Below, in pieces: positions 11,101 to 20,027 of a stretch of 64,000 bases of DNA. Both the position numbers and the translations under genes were made by a program. Within the stretch, counting starts at the first letter, position 1. Each line of letters opens with the position of its first letter. The DNA is taken from NCBI RefSeq assembly GCF_004000865.1, contig NZ_BIMB01000004.1:186001-250000 (forward strand), in the 5' to 3' direction. The DNA is from Paenibacillus elgii NBRC 100335. GTDB taxonomy: Bacteria; Bacillota; Bacilli; Paenibacillales; NBRC-103111. The notes beneath the pieces are model-generated. The model did not search any database. It was given only the letters and a program-made list of their open reading frames with translations, and was not told the DNA's origin.

Positions 11101-11804
11101 TATTGATATAACCAGCCAATGATCTCAACCTGGCCTTCTTTTTCCACGTTGAAATCGTCTTCCGAGATGTCGTGTACTAGACGATATACAACTCCATCCT
11201 TATCGGTAAAAGACACATTCATCAACAGTTCGGTGTAGTCATTAGTGTTCTCAAACAATTCCGGTAGAATGGCATTCAGTGCGTTACACTGTTTGATAAA
11301 GAGCATCCGGAAAAGTTCATCCAACTGATTGTCATATTTTAGCTGTATGATCCGATCTCTTTCGTAAGGTCCATAATCTAGATCTGAGTCAAAGGGGGAC
11401 GTTACCAAATCAGGTTCGATCTTGGAACTGCTTTCTGAAGATAATACTCTGATTCTGGACGGCAGGTAATCGTTCACTTCCATGAAACGTACAGCAATAA
11501 GTCGGTTAAACCAAGTATAAGCAACCTCCTCAATTACGCTTTTATATGCACTCATATAATCTGACTGTTTTTCTTTTCTTTGTATGAATTCAACCAGATT
11601 TCTACGCTGTTCGATTTCCACACCAGTGATAGAGTAAGGTTCTTTTGTACCGATATCGAAGAATTGAACGTCATTTGTTGATTGCGGCTGGGGATTTTTA
11701 ATCCCTTTCTCCGTAATCCCCAGCAATCCAGCTTTGTATGTGATCTCTGCAATGAGCTTGTTTCTTGCCCATATTGCAAAGTTTTTAATAGCTGCTTTAT
11801 TCAT
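8178..11804 (-). CDS. pglX: BREX adenine-specific DNA methyltransferase PglX
   Basis: 1208 residues, a full-length type 1 PglX. It should transfer a methyl group from S-adenosylmethionine to adenine in a non-palindromic site, marking host DNA as self. The SAM-binding motif DPCMGSGHILVYAFD is near residue 331 and the catalytic NPPY, in VVTNPPYLGDSRF, near residue 514. The middle and C-terminal parts (residues 600-950) would hold the specificity region. The C-terminus carries a charged helical stretch (NNAREVAAATKRKEKL). It starts 15 bases after brxC ends. I see no long homopolymer that would suggest phase variation. Confidence 0.96.
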   Translation of the reverse strand: MNKAAIKNFAIWARNKLIAEITYKAGLLGITEKGIKNPQPQSTNDVQFFDIGTKEPYSITGVEIEQRRNLVEFIQRKEKQSDYMSAYKSVIEEVAYTWFNRLIAVRFMEVNDYLPSRIRVLSSESSSKIEPDLVTSPFDSDLDYGPYERDRIIQLKYDNQLDELFRMLFIKQCNALNAILPELFENTNDYTELLMNVSFTDKDGVVYRLVHDISEDDFNVEKEGQVEIIGWLYQYYNTELNELVYDGNMSKSRIPKELLSAATTIYTPDWAIRYMVENSLGRLWIEGHPDDTLKAGWKYFLEDADQVSEVHNKLNTIHEEYKIIKPEEIKLIDPCMGSGHILVYAFDVLMQIYESYGYNQREAAKSIVENNLYGLDIDNRAYQLAYFAVMMKARQYNRRVLNEELKCNLYAIQESNEINRAHLQYLGHGMDSQERNTALQQINYLLDTFNDAREYGSILNIVNLNWDQLHLFSNNAELAGQMTLDTVGLEETQKRINLLVNMASIMTSKYHVVVTNPPYLGDSRFSSKLYEYVKINYPDVKSDLSMVMFKKAISSLCNSNGFISFITTTSWLYQKSFESLREFVIQNTDFDSLLDFGTELFDGKVGHNPIVAWVTRKHFTGKAMTAIRLVDYCYSRRNEKEIEYFNTTNRYYSHQEYFSQIPGMPIAYWLSSAMKEVFSYKKTLNDVGQARQGLGTSDNNRFLRFWYEVDWYNISMGCQSCEETVVRSEKWFPYIKGGAFRRWYPNKEYIVNYQHDGYEIKNAVMTKYPYLKKPDFVVKNTSTYFKSGITWSDVSSGLFSSRFVEEGYIYADAGPMFFPTESKEYILAYMNSRVFQKCVDLICQGLHYSTGQIPKVPYKSIRDENVKKIIIQLSRQNIDISKLDWDSYEISWEFKKHPYITFKSDSNALAETANAWVKATEAWFLQMKTNEEELNRIFIETYGLQGEITPSIEDNEITIRKADLNRDIRSFLSYAVGCMLGRYSVDVESLAFAGGNWDDSRYSTFIPDEDNVIPITDEQYFEDDIVGLFCAFLKRVFGSDTLEDNLDFIAKVLGNKGNTAREVIRNYFLKDFYKDHCKVYQKRPIYWLFDSGKEDGFKALIYMHRYNEDTIGNVRIDYLHRMQRVYDSEIARMQDTIDNSNNAREVAAATKRKEKLTKQLKETKEYDEKIAHLAVARPPIDLDDGVKVNYDKVQTGTDGRKLDVLAKI

Positions 11805-11819
11805 CTGCAGTGTCTCCTC

Positions 11820-14800
11820 TTAGAACTCAATATTGATGATTGTATCATCTACCAATTCTTTCAGAATTCGTTCTCGTAGTGTGGCAATATACTTGTCAAC
11901 ATCCTGCGGGGTTTCAATTTGCCAGGACGCAGAAAGACTGACACTCTTGATACTGATGTTCTTCCTTTTCTTAATCTTCGGCTGAGGTTTCGGCTCTATA
12001 TGCTGGCCGTTTCTTTTGCCATAATCCGTCTTGGCTTCCTGTTCTTTTACTCTATCTAGTGCAACCTGTTCATCTTTCTTTGCTAGTTCATTAAGTAGCC
12101 GAACTTTCAGCGCATCGGCTTCCACCCTGATATTCTGTAAAGTCGCCACATTGTTGCTTGTTCTCGCCTTCTCCATAATTTCAAGGAAAAGCTGATGGAA
12201 TCGATTGGTAAACTGATCCTTATAACCCTTGGAGTCTAATTCATCAAATACACGTTTTCTTGCATCTTCTATTGCCGCGATCACTGGCGCTTCCATATCT
12301 TGCAGTAACTTCGAATAGAGCTCTGTAAATCGATCTAACAGTTCAGGCAACTTTGGAATCTCGCCGTATGGAGTTTCTTTTTTCAAGATCGCCTTAATAT
12401 CATTTACAACGTGTTCGACCTTTTCATCGACTATAAAGGTCTTACTATCCTCGTATATACTTATCAGTTTCAGAGCTTTTTCAAATACTGTCTTCTGCTC
12501 TCCGGTAAAGAAAGACTTAACGGGTTCATAATCATCAGCAAAATCAAAATAATCTTCCCGATCTGTGTGAAGCTTCTTGAAGAATTCAATTGGGGACTGA
12601 ATTTGAATAATTGCACGAAGCAAATTTTTACCGGACGCTATAATCTTCTGTCCAGGAAACGACTTTGCCTGGTACATGATTTCAAACTTCTCTAGCTCAT
12701 TCAGAATATTCCTACTGTAATTCTGGAAGCTGCGCATCATCGCATCATCATCTTCATTAACGCTGGAGGTGCCGAATAATTCCTTCATGACTTCACGAAC
12801 AGCCTTTTTCTGGTTGTCAGTAGCCTTCTCACGACGCTCAGTCAACAGCTTTTCTACAAATTCTCTCTTGGTAATATAGTTGATGATTTCTTCATCTGAT
12901 TTATTAAGTAAGGTCACGCTGGTTCCATTTACGGTGAAAGAAATATCACCGTTCTTGAATAGTTTGGCAACAAGCCATTCCACATCATCTTCCACAAAGC
13001 CATATGGAGCCTTCATAAAGCGATCCAACAAACTCTTCATGGAGGTCTTAGTGTGCATGGAGGAATTGCTCGAAATAAAACTGAGCATATCGTTTAAGGC
13101 GTTGATATTCGGTTCGGTACCGCCCTCCAATGTAAGGGTAAGCTGGTTTGCACTCTTGAACATAGACCTGATATTCGCTTCACCCATGGGAGCGTCAATA
13201 TACGGAAGTTTGTGATACACAGTTGATACAAGGCGTCCAAGAGCATCATTAATTCGAGCGGATACATCTTTTGCACCAATCTGCGCCTTATCACCATTCA
13301 CATAGATCTCAGCATTCTTCAATGATTCAATCAAAAATAGTTTCGCGTTTCCATTTCTTTCACGCATCTCTACTCGCTTGCCTTCTTTGATCTGATCGAA
13401 CTTAGCCAATGCACTGGACGTGTTAAGACGTAAAAACTTCTCTATTTTTAGTGCACTTCTGATTTCATCCAAGAAGGCGGAGTCATTCGGCAGCACAACA
13501 AGGATTTCCTTCCCCTGTCCTGAAATCATACGCATTGTTATTTCATCAGTGCTGTAGTCAGCATTAGGAGTGAGTACTCTTATTCCAATATCATTGCTCT
13601 GGTTCGCTTTATATGGTCGATCATCTACGAACTGATTGAAAGCAAAGCTGTATCTGCCATTAAACGCTGGGTAACGGTATTTTTTATCACTAAAGATATC
13701 TTCGTAAATAAGTTCCGAAACCTTGCTGACGACTTCGGACATCTCCACATTCTGGCTTTCGATTTCACGGTTGATTTCTTGTTCTTCGTCTGTCAGAAAT
13801 ACATAAATATCGCCATTCTTCTGAATGAGCATTTGACGTGCCAGAATTTTCAGTGCTTCTTCTACTTGCCCTTTTAATTCCATTCTATCGGTATCAATAT
13901 CCGCAATCATCAAACTAGTGATATTCTCAATGTTAGCTGTAATTTCTTTGACGTACTTAATCATGAACAGCGTTTTAAGAACATTAACAGCAAAACAGTC
14001 TTCATGCTTATCCGGGTTAATATAACTGTTATCAATTGCGCGGCTGATAACTCCCTTATGACTGTGATCCAGGAATTGATGCAATGCATCGTAGAACACA
14101 TTAAAAGGAATCAAAGTGCCCTCGGGGCGACCCATCAGCTTTACCGCAGACTCTTTAAACAGTGAAATCATGGAACGCTCGCCCTCAGACAAATGCTTGC
14201 CAGAAGCACCATGAGTTCTGATGGAGGTCAGGACACTTCCTAGCAAATTAAACTGATAAGGCACAAACGGATAAACGGCAGCAAAATCTCGGTCGTCAGC
14301 GTATAGTTTCTTTTCTATACCATCATTAAATACAATCAGGTTCTTGATAATAGTGGTTTTCTGCTCATATAGTAATCTTAACATCTGCTCAGCAGTTGTA
14401 TTTTTTTCCAGGATTCTCTTCTTAATGACCTCATCGACATTAGCTGACGAAAGGGACAGGCGGGTATCAAAACGTCCTTGAATTTTGGAAAAGTCGTTAC
14501 CCTTTGTCTTGGTTATGGAATCAATATCCTGTTGGCTGGTTACGACAATCCAAACCTTACCCTGACAAGCAGTTCCTAAGTCTTCGGTTACCGTTTGCAG
14601 ATTAAGCATCAGCTTAGAGTCGTCACCTATGTATTGGCCAATTTCATCCACTAAGAATACAATATGATGATTATCTCCCTTGCGGTCGAGATATTCTTTC
14701 ACCAAACGGGCAAAAGTCTCAATGCTAATCGTGTACGGTTCTGTCGCTCTCTCACACCAATTACGAGCAGCAGCCTCGCTCATAAAGCCCATTTCATCCA

Positions 14801-15437
14801 ACACTTCTACTATGCTGTCTTGAATAAAATCAAATTTGTGCCGGGATGTTTCCCATGGATTTCCTAAATTCCCAAGAAATAGGTTCTTAAATTCTTCAAA
14901 ACGATCTTCTTCTACAAGCCGTCTTTCCAGATCGGCAAGGAATGGAATCGAGCCACAAAACCCTTGCATCTCATTAAATACCTTCAGAAATACAGAGACA
15001 ATGGCATCTTTGGACTGCTTTCCGGTCATTTCACTCTTGGAATCGATATTGAATAAGACGACATCGGTTGGCACAGTTGCGGCCAACTTCATGTCTGCCA
15101 GTACCATTGGATCGATGATTTTGTTATCCTCAATGAAATACTCGAGTGCTTTCTTTCCATGCACTTCTTTATTACCAAGCAGGTAGGATAAGATTTTTAG
15201 AAAGTGGGATTTACCACTCCCAAAGAAACCGGAAATCCACACACCCATTTTGTCGGTATGACCGTTAATCCCTTTTTTATAACTGGAAAAAAAATCCGCA
15301 AAGTGCTTTTGCAACTCTCTTGTCACAACGTATTCTTCGAGTTCCTGCTTAATATTTTCTTCATCACCCTGGCCAACTTTTATGACACCTTTAATATCCC
15401 GGTCAATCTCTCTTGCGAACATTTCTTTGATATTCAT
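11820..15437 (-). CDS. brxC: BREX P-loop ATPase BrxC
   Basis: 1205 residues, matching BrxC/PglY in length. The nucleotide-binding loop GFFGSGKSH is at residues 70-78 and a Walker B-like strand (HHIVFLVDEIGQYIG) lies near residue 260. The remainder is a long, largely helical body ending in a basic segment (KPQPKIKKRKN) and a short C-terminal domain. BrxC is a large ORC/Cdc6-like ATPase required for BREX defence and methylation. The start ATG is 12 bases after brxB, inside the same tight operon. Confidence 0.96.
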   Translation of the reverse strand: MNIKEMFAREIDRDIKGVIKVGQGDEENIKQELEEYVVTRELQKHFADFFSSYKKGINGHTDKMGVWISGFFGSGKSHFLKILSYLLGNKEVHGKKALEYFIEDNKIIDPMVLADMKLAATVPTDVVLFNIDSKSEMTGKQSKDAIVSVFLKVFNEMQGFCGSIPFLADLERRLVEEDRFEEFKNLFLGNLGNPWETSRHKFDFIQDSIVEVLDEMGFMSEAAARNWCERATEPYTISIETFARLVKEYLDRKGDNHHIVFLVDEIGQYIGDDSKLMLNLQTVTEDLGTACQGKVWIVVTSQQDIDSITKTKGNDFSKIQGRFDTRLSLSSANVDEVIKKRILEKNTTAEQMLRLLYEQKTTIIKNLIVFNDGIEKKLYADDRDFAAVYPFVPYQFNLLGSVLTSIRTHGASGKHLSEGERSMISLFKESAVKLMGRPEGTLIPFNVFYDALHQFLDHSHKGVISRAIDNSYINPDKHEDCFAVNVLKTLFMIKYVKEITANIENITSLMIADIDTDRMELKGQVEEALKILARQMLIQKNGDIYVFLTDEEQEINREIESQNVEMSEVVSKVSELIYEDIFSDKKYRYPAFNGRYSFAFNQFVDDRPYKANQSNDIGIRVLTPNADYSTDEITMRMISGQGKEILVVLPNDSAFLDEIRSALKIEKFLRLNTSSALAKFDQIKEGKRVEMRERNGNAKLFLIESLKNAEIYVNGDKAQIGAKDVSARINDALGRLVSTVYHKLPYIDAPMGEANIRSMFKSANQLTLTLEGGTEPNINALNDMLSFISSNSSMHTKTSMKSLLDRFMKAPYGFVEDDVEWLVAKLFKNGDISFTVNGTSVTLLNKSDEEIINYITKREFVEKLLTERREKATDNQKKAVREVMKELFGTSSVNEDDDAMMRSFQNYSRNILNELEKFEIMYQAKSFPGQKIIASGKNLLRAIIQIQSPIEFFKKLHTDREDYFDFADDYEPVKSFFTGEQKTVFEKALKLISIYEDSKTFIVDEKVEHVVNDIKAILKKETPYGEIPKLPELLDRFTELYSKLLQDMEAPVIAAIEDARKRVFDELDSKGYKDQFTNRFHQLFLEIMEKARTSNNVATLQNIRVEADALKVRLLNELAKKDEQVALDRVKEQEAKTDYGKRNGQHIEPKPQPKIKKRKNISIKSVSLSASWQIETPQDVDKYIATLRERILKELVDDTIINIEF

Positions 15438-15449
15438 TATGCTAGCTCC

Positions 15450-16028
15450 TTAATCAACGAGCTTGAATGCTCTGTAATAGTTATCGTCTTTGATTTCTGA
15501 AAACAGGATTAGTTCCTGCCCGTCATAATTACCCGGAAAAAACATGACCACCGGCACACGGTCAATCGCTTGATGCAAGTTATTTAATACCTTATGTGAC
15601 CGAAGCAGCGGGTAGCATTTTCCAATTCCGGTCAAAAATACAACGGCATCCTTAGGAGTCCGCTCTTGAATACACTGAACTATCAGACTTGCATCATCAT
15701 TTATCTGGAGAAGATTCCCTACCGACTTTACGATGCGTTCAAGCCCCTTTTTCTTTTCGAACATAAAGCACTGTTCCATAAAGCCTTCCTGCTCCAGAAT
15801 ATCAATCACAATATCGTAAAGGTCAAAAACCATAAGTTCAAAACCATCAGTTGATTTTGAATTCTTGGCCTTCATGTACTCGATTCGTTCCCTGACTATC
15901 AGTTCTTTCTCCGCAGGGTAATCGAATACATAATAACCAACTTCATTACCAAGCCCTTTGTTCTGACGAAAACTTGGCATTCGGATCATTCGCTCTGCAA
16001 TGTCTAATCTTTCTTCCAAACTAGCCAA
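15450..16028 (-). CDS. brxB: BREX protein BrxB
   Basis: 192 residues from a TTG at 16028, two bases after the brxA stop. I chose this start because AGGGGTGAG lies just upstream and the conserved part (LEERLDIAERMIRMPSF) begins here. Upstream in-frame codons to 16088 would lie inside brxA and look like read-in. BrxB belongs to the DUF1788 family, a conserved type 1 BREX component of unknown biochemical role; signatures include NEVGYYVFDYP and VVFLTGIGKCYPLLRSH. Confidence 0.93.
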   Translation of the reverse strand: MASLEERLDIAERMIRMPSFRQNKGLGNEVGYYVFDYPAEKELIVRERIEYMKAKNSKSTDGFELMVFDLYDIVIDILEQEGFMEQCFMFEKKKGLERIVKSVGNLLQINDDASLIVQCIQERTPKDAVVFLTGIGKCYPLLRSHKVLNNLHQAIDRVPVVMFFPGNYDGQELILFSEIKDDNYYRAFKLVD

Positions 16029-16030
16029 TT

Positions 16031-16633
16031 CTATCTCACCCCTGTCAGGGCATGTATCATTAATTCCATGCCGTTGTCCTTCAGACATTGTTCCAGCGTA
16101 TTATCCAGTATAGGCTTCAGAATCTTTCTGTTTCCGGATGTACGATCCGTTAAACCAGCTTCCATAAGTAGTGTCTTATAGCAAGTACCCAGTCTTTTTA
16201 GCGTGTAATCCGTCCATTTTGCGACTTTCTCACTCTGCAGCTGTTTAGCCTTAAAGAAAATTCGGACATCGCTATCAGCCAGTTCATCGCTTCCGATAAT
16301 CAGCTTCTCTCGATAGACCTCATAAATGAAATCAAAGAATAGACTATCAGTCATAATGACAGCAATAAGATTGACTATTTTCTGTGTAGCTATATCGGTT
16401 TGTTCAAACAAAGTATAAAATGATGGGTCAAGAACTTTGACACGTTTGGATACCGTATTGAATATTTGAATTGCCCTTTCCTGTGTTGGAGCCGCAAATA
16501 TATTCTCCCGCAAATTTAAAACTTTGATGTCTGGCAGCGTTTCTCCTCTATTGATCAGGTATATAACCTTACGGAACTCAGAAAACCAGAATGAATGCTT
16601 TACCGTTCCTGCACTATAATCTTGCCTTTTCAT
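16031..16633 (-). CDS. brxA: BREX protein BrxA
   Basis: 200 residues of the DUF1819/BrxA family, a small all-helical protein; a DNA-binding role has been proposed from a structure of a homologue. Family features visible are the opening KRQDYSAGTVKHSFWFSEFRK-type segment and the C-terminal LKRLGTCYKTLLMEAGL. The ATG at 16633 overlaps the stop of the upstream regulator gene (ATGA), and brxB starts immediately after its stop, so the three are probably translated together. Confidence 0.94.
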   Translation of the reverse strand: MKRQDYSAGTVKHSFWFSEFRKVIYLINRGETLPDIKVLNLRENIFAAPTQERAIQIFNTVSKRVKVLDPSFYTLFEQTDIATQKIVNLIAVIMTDSLFFDFIYEVYREKLIIGSDELADSDVRIFFKAKQLQSEKVAKWTDYTLKRLGTCYKTLLMEAGLTDRTSGNRKILKPILDNTLEQCLKDNGMELMIHALTGVR

Positions 16634-16881
16634 AAATTCTCACCATTTAGTGCAACATGATCGCTGGTTGTATTCTCCGGTTTGTTCACGATTTCAACAA
16701 TATCCCCAATATCGCAAGTCAATAAACGGCAAATCTTAACAAGGATCTCCATTGAAACAAATTCATTGTTTGAGAGCTTCGTCAAGGTATTCGGACTGAT
16801 CCCAGTCATTCTCCGTAATTCCGTTCTCTTCATTCCTTTATCAATTAACAATTTGAAAAGCTTGTTGTAACAAACGTCCAT
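16630..16881 (-). CDS. XRE-family regulator at the head of the BREX operon
   Basis: 83 residues from the ATG at 16881, seven bases after GAGGTG; an in-frame ATG at 16902 is less well placed. It is a short Cro/CI-type helix-turn-helix protein (GMKRTELRRMTGISPNTLTKLSNNEFVSMEILVKICRLL) with almost nothing beyond the DNA-binding domain. The stop overlaps brxA (ATGA), making it the first cistron of the BREX operon. It probably represses or tunes the operon from its own promoter, which I could not place with confidence. The bases 16882-17055 upstream contain no other gene. Confidence 0.85.
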   Translation of the reverse strand: MDVCYNKLFKLLIDKGMKRTELRRMTGISPNTLTKLSNNEFVSMEILVKICRLLTCDIGDIVEIVNKPENTTSDHVALNGENL

Positions 16882-17055
16882 AATTGAACACCTCAGATAC
16901 ATACTTTTACGAACCTACATTTACAGAATACCATATGTTATAGGATCTTAATAGTTATGTATAAGAAGTTGCGATTATTTATCAAAAGGAAGATGTGTTT
17001 TTGTTCTTCAAACTTTCTTTTAACAAGATGCATTATATCTTACGGAGTGGCAACT

Positions 17056-18365
17056 TCATGTTGCCCAAATTCCCAATTGAACAAAGTACAGACCGACTTC
17101 TTTCACATTATAGACAAAAGCTCGTTCCCATTCCGACGCATAAGCCTGCACCTGTGGCCGGTAGAAGTCAATGAACGACTGAAGTTTCTCTTCCGTTACG
17201 CTATCCGTCTTGAAGTCAACGATGACCCAACCGTCTTCCTCCTCGAAGAGGAAGTCGATGACTCCACGAACATAGACACAATCGAAACTGTTCCTTCTGA
17301 TGCGGCTGCAACCTCTTGTTCAGAATCCCCAATGCTAAACATGCTAACTTCATCGGAACGTTTGCGAATCATCAGCGGCACCTCGAACAACCGGCAGCGC
17401 GCACGTAGACTGTGCTGCCAAAGTTCGCTGCTTAGTACGTCCCGCACCACACTAACAGCTTCACTGGTATGTTCCGGAGCCAAGCCATCCTCATCCGCCA
17501 AAAAGCGTACCGCATCCCCGATTTCCTGCTCCGGTAACCCCTTGCCAAGCAACTCTGTAGCCCGGTGGATAACGCTCCCGAAAGCCATGCCTTTGCCTTC
17601 TGCGGACCATTCAGGTTTAGCGCCGTTAGCTTTGGTTTGGCCTGTTACCGAAAGTACCGCATAAGTCGGTGTGCCGATCGCGTCTAGTTTCTGCTGACGA
17701 GCTACAATTGCGCCTTGCAAATCCGGCCCATTTTTTCTCTCCTGATTCAGCGCAGGCACATCCAACTCGCGCGCGAAATCCATACCCTCCACAAGCGGTG
17801 TCCAAGGGCACTTTGCCGGTTGATCTGGATACAGACTGCTGACCAGCATTTGCTTCGGACGTGTAGCCGCGACATAGAGTAACCGGTCTTTCTCGGCCTT
17901 TGAGAAAGCGCGCTCTCGCTCGTTCATTTCGGTCCATCCTATAGGATGAGCGATCACTTCCGTTTTAAATTCTCCGATCGTTTTACTAATCGTAAAGTAG
18001 CCTGCAGCCGGATCAGTGGAACGATCTATATATTGCGTCGTATCATGATCAGACTCCCCACAGGGACAAGCCAAGAACACCACTGATGCTTCAAGTCCCT
18101 TGGCTTTATGTAGATTCATTATACGAACAGCGTGATTACCGCCGGCATATAGACTCGATGCTTCCATTCCTCGACCTGCAATCATTTGCTCAATCAGCCG
18201 ACACAATTCCGTCCAGCTAGAACTTGCCGCCAGATCCTGTAAAGCATTTGCAACATTCTTACCATCGTTCCTGCATGTACGAGCTGCCCTGGTTTCAAGA
18301 AACTCGTTCCATAATAATGAACCATGCCCGTTATCGCGACGTAAGCCAGAAGTTCCATATGACAC
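17056..18365 (-). pseudogene. Remnant of a UvrD/AddA-like helicase-nuclease
   Basis: The 389-residue frame from 18365 to 17196 begins inside a superfamily 1 helicase: AVRIMNLHKAKGLEASVVFLACP is the start of the second RecA-domain motif block and EKDRLLYVAATRPKQMLV is motif VI. Near 17290 the frame breaks. The adjacent frame continues correctly with a RecB-like nuclease, VRGVIDFLFEEEDGW then VIVDFKTD, and ends at 17056. The N-terminal half with the Walker A motif is missing. This is therefore a truncated and frameshifted copy of an AddA/UvrD-type DNA repair or defence nuclease. It is more GC-rich than the BREX genes, suggesting a separate origin. Confidence 0.8.
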
Positions 18366-18450
18366 ACCTCTCTCTTCCTAATACTATCCATATTGTAAAA
18401 CTACGTATGGACAGCAGGATGTCAGCGAATATACGTTCTATAAAACGAAA

Positions 18451-18476
18451 TACCTCGCTTATAATTCCGCGAGGTA
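18451..18476 (-). terminator. Hairpin downstream of the WYL operon
   Basis: Arms tacctcgc (18451-18458) and gcgaggta (18469-18476) flank an eight- to ten-base loop about 30 bases after the stop of the small gene ending at 18506. The T-run on the minus strand is interrupted, so termination may be partial. Confidence 0.5.
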
Positions 18477-18505
18477 CTTCAATTCATTATGCTCTATAGT
18501 GTTGT

Positions 18506-18895
18506 CTAGTTCGAAAGGGCATCTGCAATTAATCCGTAAATGTAAACTGTATTGGCAGATTTACGAACTGCATCTTGACTTACTGACGCTCCGTTAAGCC
18601 GTAATTGATAATAAGGAAATATCCTATCGAACTCTTTAAACGAAATCGTCCTGGGCATTTTCAAAGTTGAACTAGGGACATTATCTTTGGCCTGACTGAT
18701 TATGATTGTATTTCCATCCGTGCTAATTCTAAACCACAAAGGTGCCCTCTTGTTTTGTGGAACAGTATTAATCTCAAAAGCTTGAATTTTAGCCCGTTCG
18801 ATTATTTGATTCCACACATCAGATGAACGCATGATTGCAGCCTCAGGTACTTCGTCGGTATACTTCATCATTATTTTTGATACATTCTGATCCAC
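18506..18895 (-). CDS. Unknown small protein translated with the WYL regulator
   Basis: 129 residues from an ATG inside the last codons of the WYL gene (25-base overlap); an in-frame start at MMKYTDEV would remove most of the overlap. No family recognised. It has a helical N-terminus, a beta-rich middle (PLWFRISTDGNTIIISQA) and a segment KMPRTISFKEFDRIFPYYQLRLNG that is followed by a short helix. No membrane span or signal peptide. The overlap suggests it acts with the WYL regulator, for instance as a partner or sensor; that is inference only. Confidence 0.7.
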   Translation of the reverse strand: MDQNVSKIMMKYTDEVPEAAIMRSSDVWNQIIERAKIQAFEINTVPQNKRAPLWFRISTDGNTIIISQAKDNVPSSTLKMPRTISFKEFDRIFPYYQLRLNGASVSQDAVRKSANTVYIYGLIADALSN

Positions 18896-19824
18896 TGTGA
18901 TAACTGTTCTTTGAGCGATTCTCGAACCGCCTTAGGCTCTAGTATCTCTGCAGAAGCCCCATATTGCAAAATCCATCTTAGAAACTCTTTTTCGTTGTTA
19001 ACCGTTACTTCAAAGATAAGGCTGCCATCTTTCTCATCCTTCATTCGTGGATGAACAAACAGTTCTTCTTCCTTGATGTACCGGGCTACTTCGGCATTAA
19101 ACCGGACTTTGAACGTAATATTCTTTTCTCCGCGATCAACGGACCAAGTATTTTTTAAGTATTGCTTGATATTAAAATCACCTTTATCGAAAGGCTGATC
19201 CATAATCTCCACCTTTTGAAATCGGCTAATTCGAAATGTCCTGATCCCTTGCTTTGAATGACAATAACCAATTAAATAAAACCGCTGATCACGTGGAACG
19301 AGATAATAAGGGTCAATTTTTCGTTCAGTCGTTTCATTTCGGTATTGGGTATGGTAAACGGTATCAATCGTCTTCTGCTCTAAAATAGCTTGGATAATTG
19401 GTTGTAAGAAATTTGGACTTTCTTTGCGGTACGCTGGTGTACCCATTTGAATAATCCCTGTGATATCTTCGATGATATTATTCAAGTGAGACTTTTCCTT
19501 GCGATGCGTTCCCATAACCTTGTCATAAGCGGTATCGAAGCCAGGTGGCAGCTTTTCCATATCTAGCATGGAAGGCAGCAAAGAAAAGACGAGTGCCTCC
19601 TGCTCAGTAAAGTTAAGAGGATACAGGAAGAATTTACCCATAAAACGATAACCTGTGCCCCTGCCTTCCCTTGATACCGGAGCAATTAGCTCCAGTATAT
19701 CCATATCCCTATAAATAGTGCGAATGTTTACATCGCATTTGAAAGCAAGATCTTTTGCCGAGATTCCGGGGTTTGCTTGTATTGCATTTATAATATTGAA
19801 TATGCGAATGACTTTGTCAATCAT
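18871..19824 (-). CDS. WYL-domain transcriptional regulator (YafY type; possibly BrxR-like)
   Basis: 317 residues from the ATG at 19824, seven bases after GAGGGG; a longer frame to 19866 lacks a ribosome site. The N-terminus is a winged helix (IFNIINAIQANPGISAKDLAFKCDVNIRTIYRDMDIL). A WYL domain follows (DPYYLVPRDQRFYLIGYCHSKQGIRTFRISR), then a C-terminal WCX-like domain (FKVRFNAEVARYI to LRWILQYGASAEIL). WYL proteins sense ligands, often nucleic acid fragments, and regulate repair and defence genes. BrxR, a regulator of several BREX loci, has this domain order. Here the gene is about 2 kb from the BREX operon and separated by a pseudogene, so a BREX role is possible but unproven. Confidence 0.85.
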   Translation of the reverse strand: MIDKVIRIFNIINAIQANPGISAKDLAFKCDVNIRTIYRDMDILELIAPVSREGRGTGYRFMGKFFLYPLNFTEQEALVFSLLPSMLDMEKLPPGFDTAYDKVMGTHRKEKSHLNNIIEDITGIIQMGTPAYRKESPNFLQPIIQAILEQKTIDTVYHTQYRNETTERKIDPYYLVPRDQRFYLIGYCHSKQGIRTFRISRFQKVEIMDQPFDKGDFNIKQYLKNTWSVDRGEKNITFKVRFNAEVARYIKEEELFVHPRMKDEKDGSLIFEVTVNNEKEFLRWILQYGASAEILEPKAVRESLKEQLSQWIRMYQK

Positions 19825-19916
19825 AGTATCCCCTCGATTTCTCATAAGTAGGTAACATTCATTCATGATTATCGTATCATGGTTAAGGGGATCTATGAAG
19901 AATTTCTTTCATTAAT

Positions 19917-19952
19917 ATAAAAAAAGAACAGCCCAATTTGTCTGACTGTTCA
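19917..19952 (-). terminator. Intrinsic terminator after the zeta-toxin remnant
   Basis: Arms gaacag (19926-19931) and ctgttc (19946-19951) followed on the minus strand by a run of T. It closes the transcript that comes from the toxin remnant ending at 20028. Confidence 0.6.
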
Positions 19953-20027
19953 CTCTACGTCTGTAATCTCTGCTCAATGCGTTCACCCCATTGAGGAAGA
20001 GAATCCGACCGATATGTTATTGAAGTG

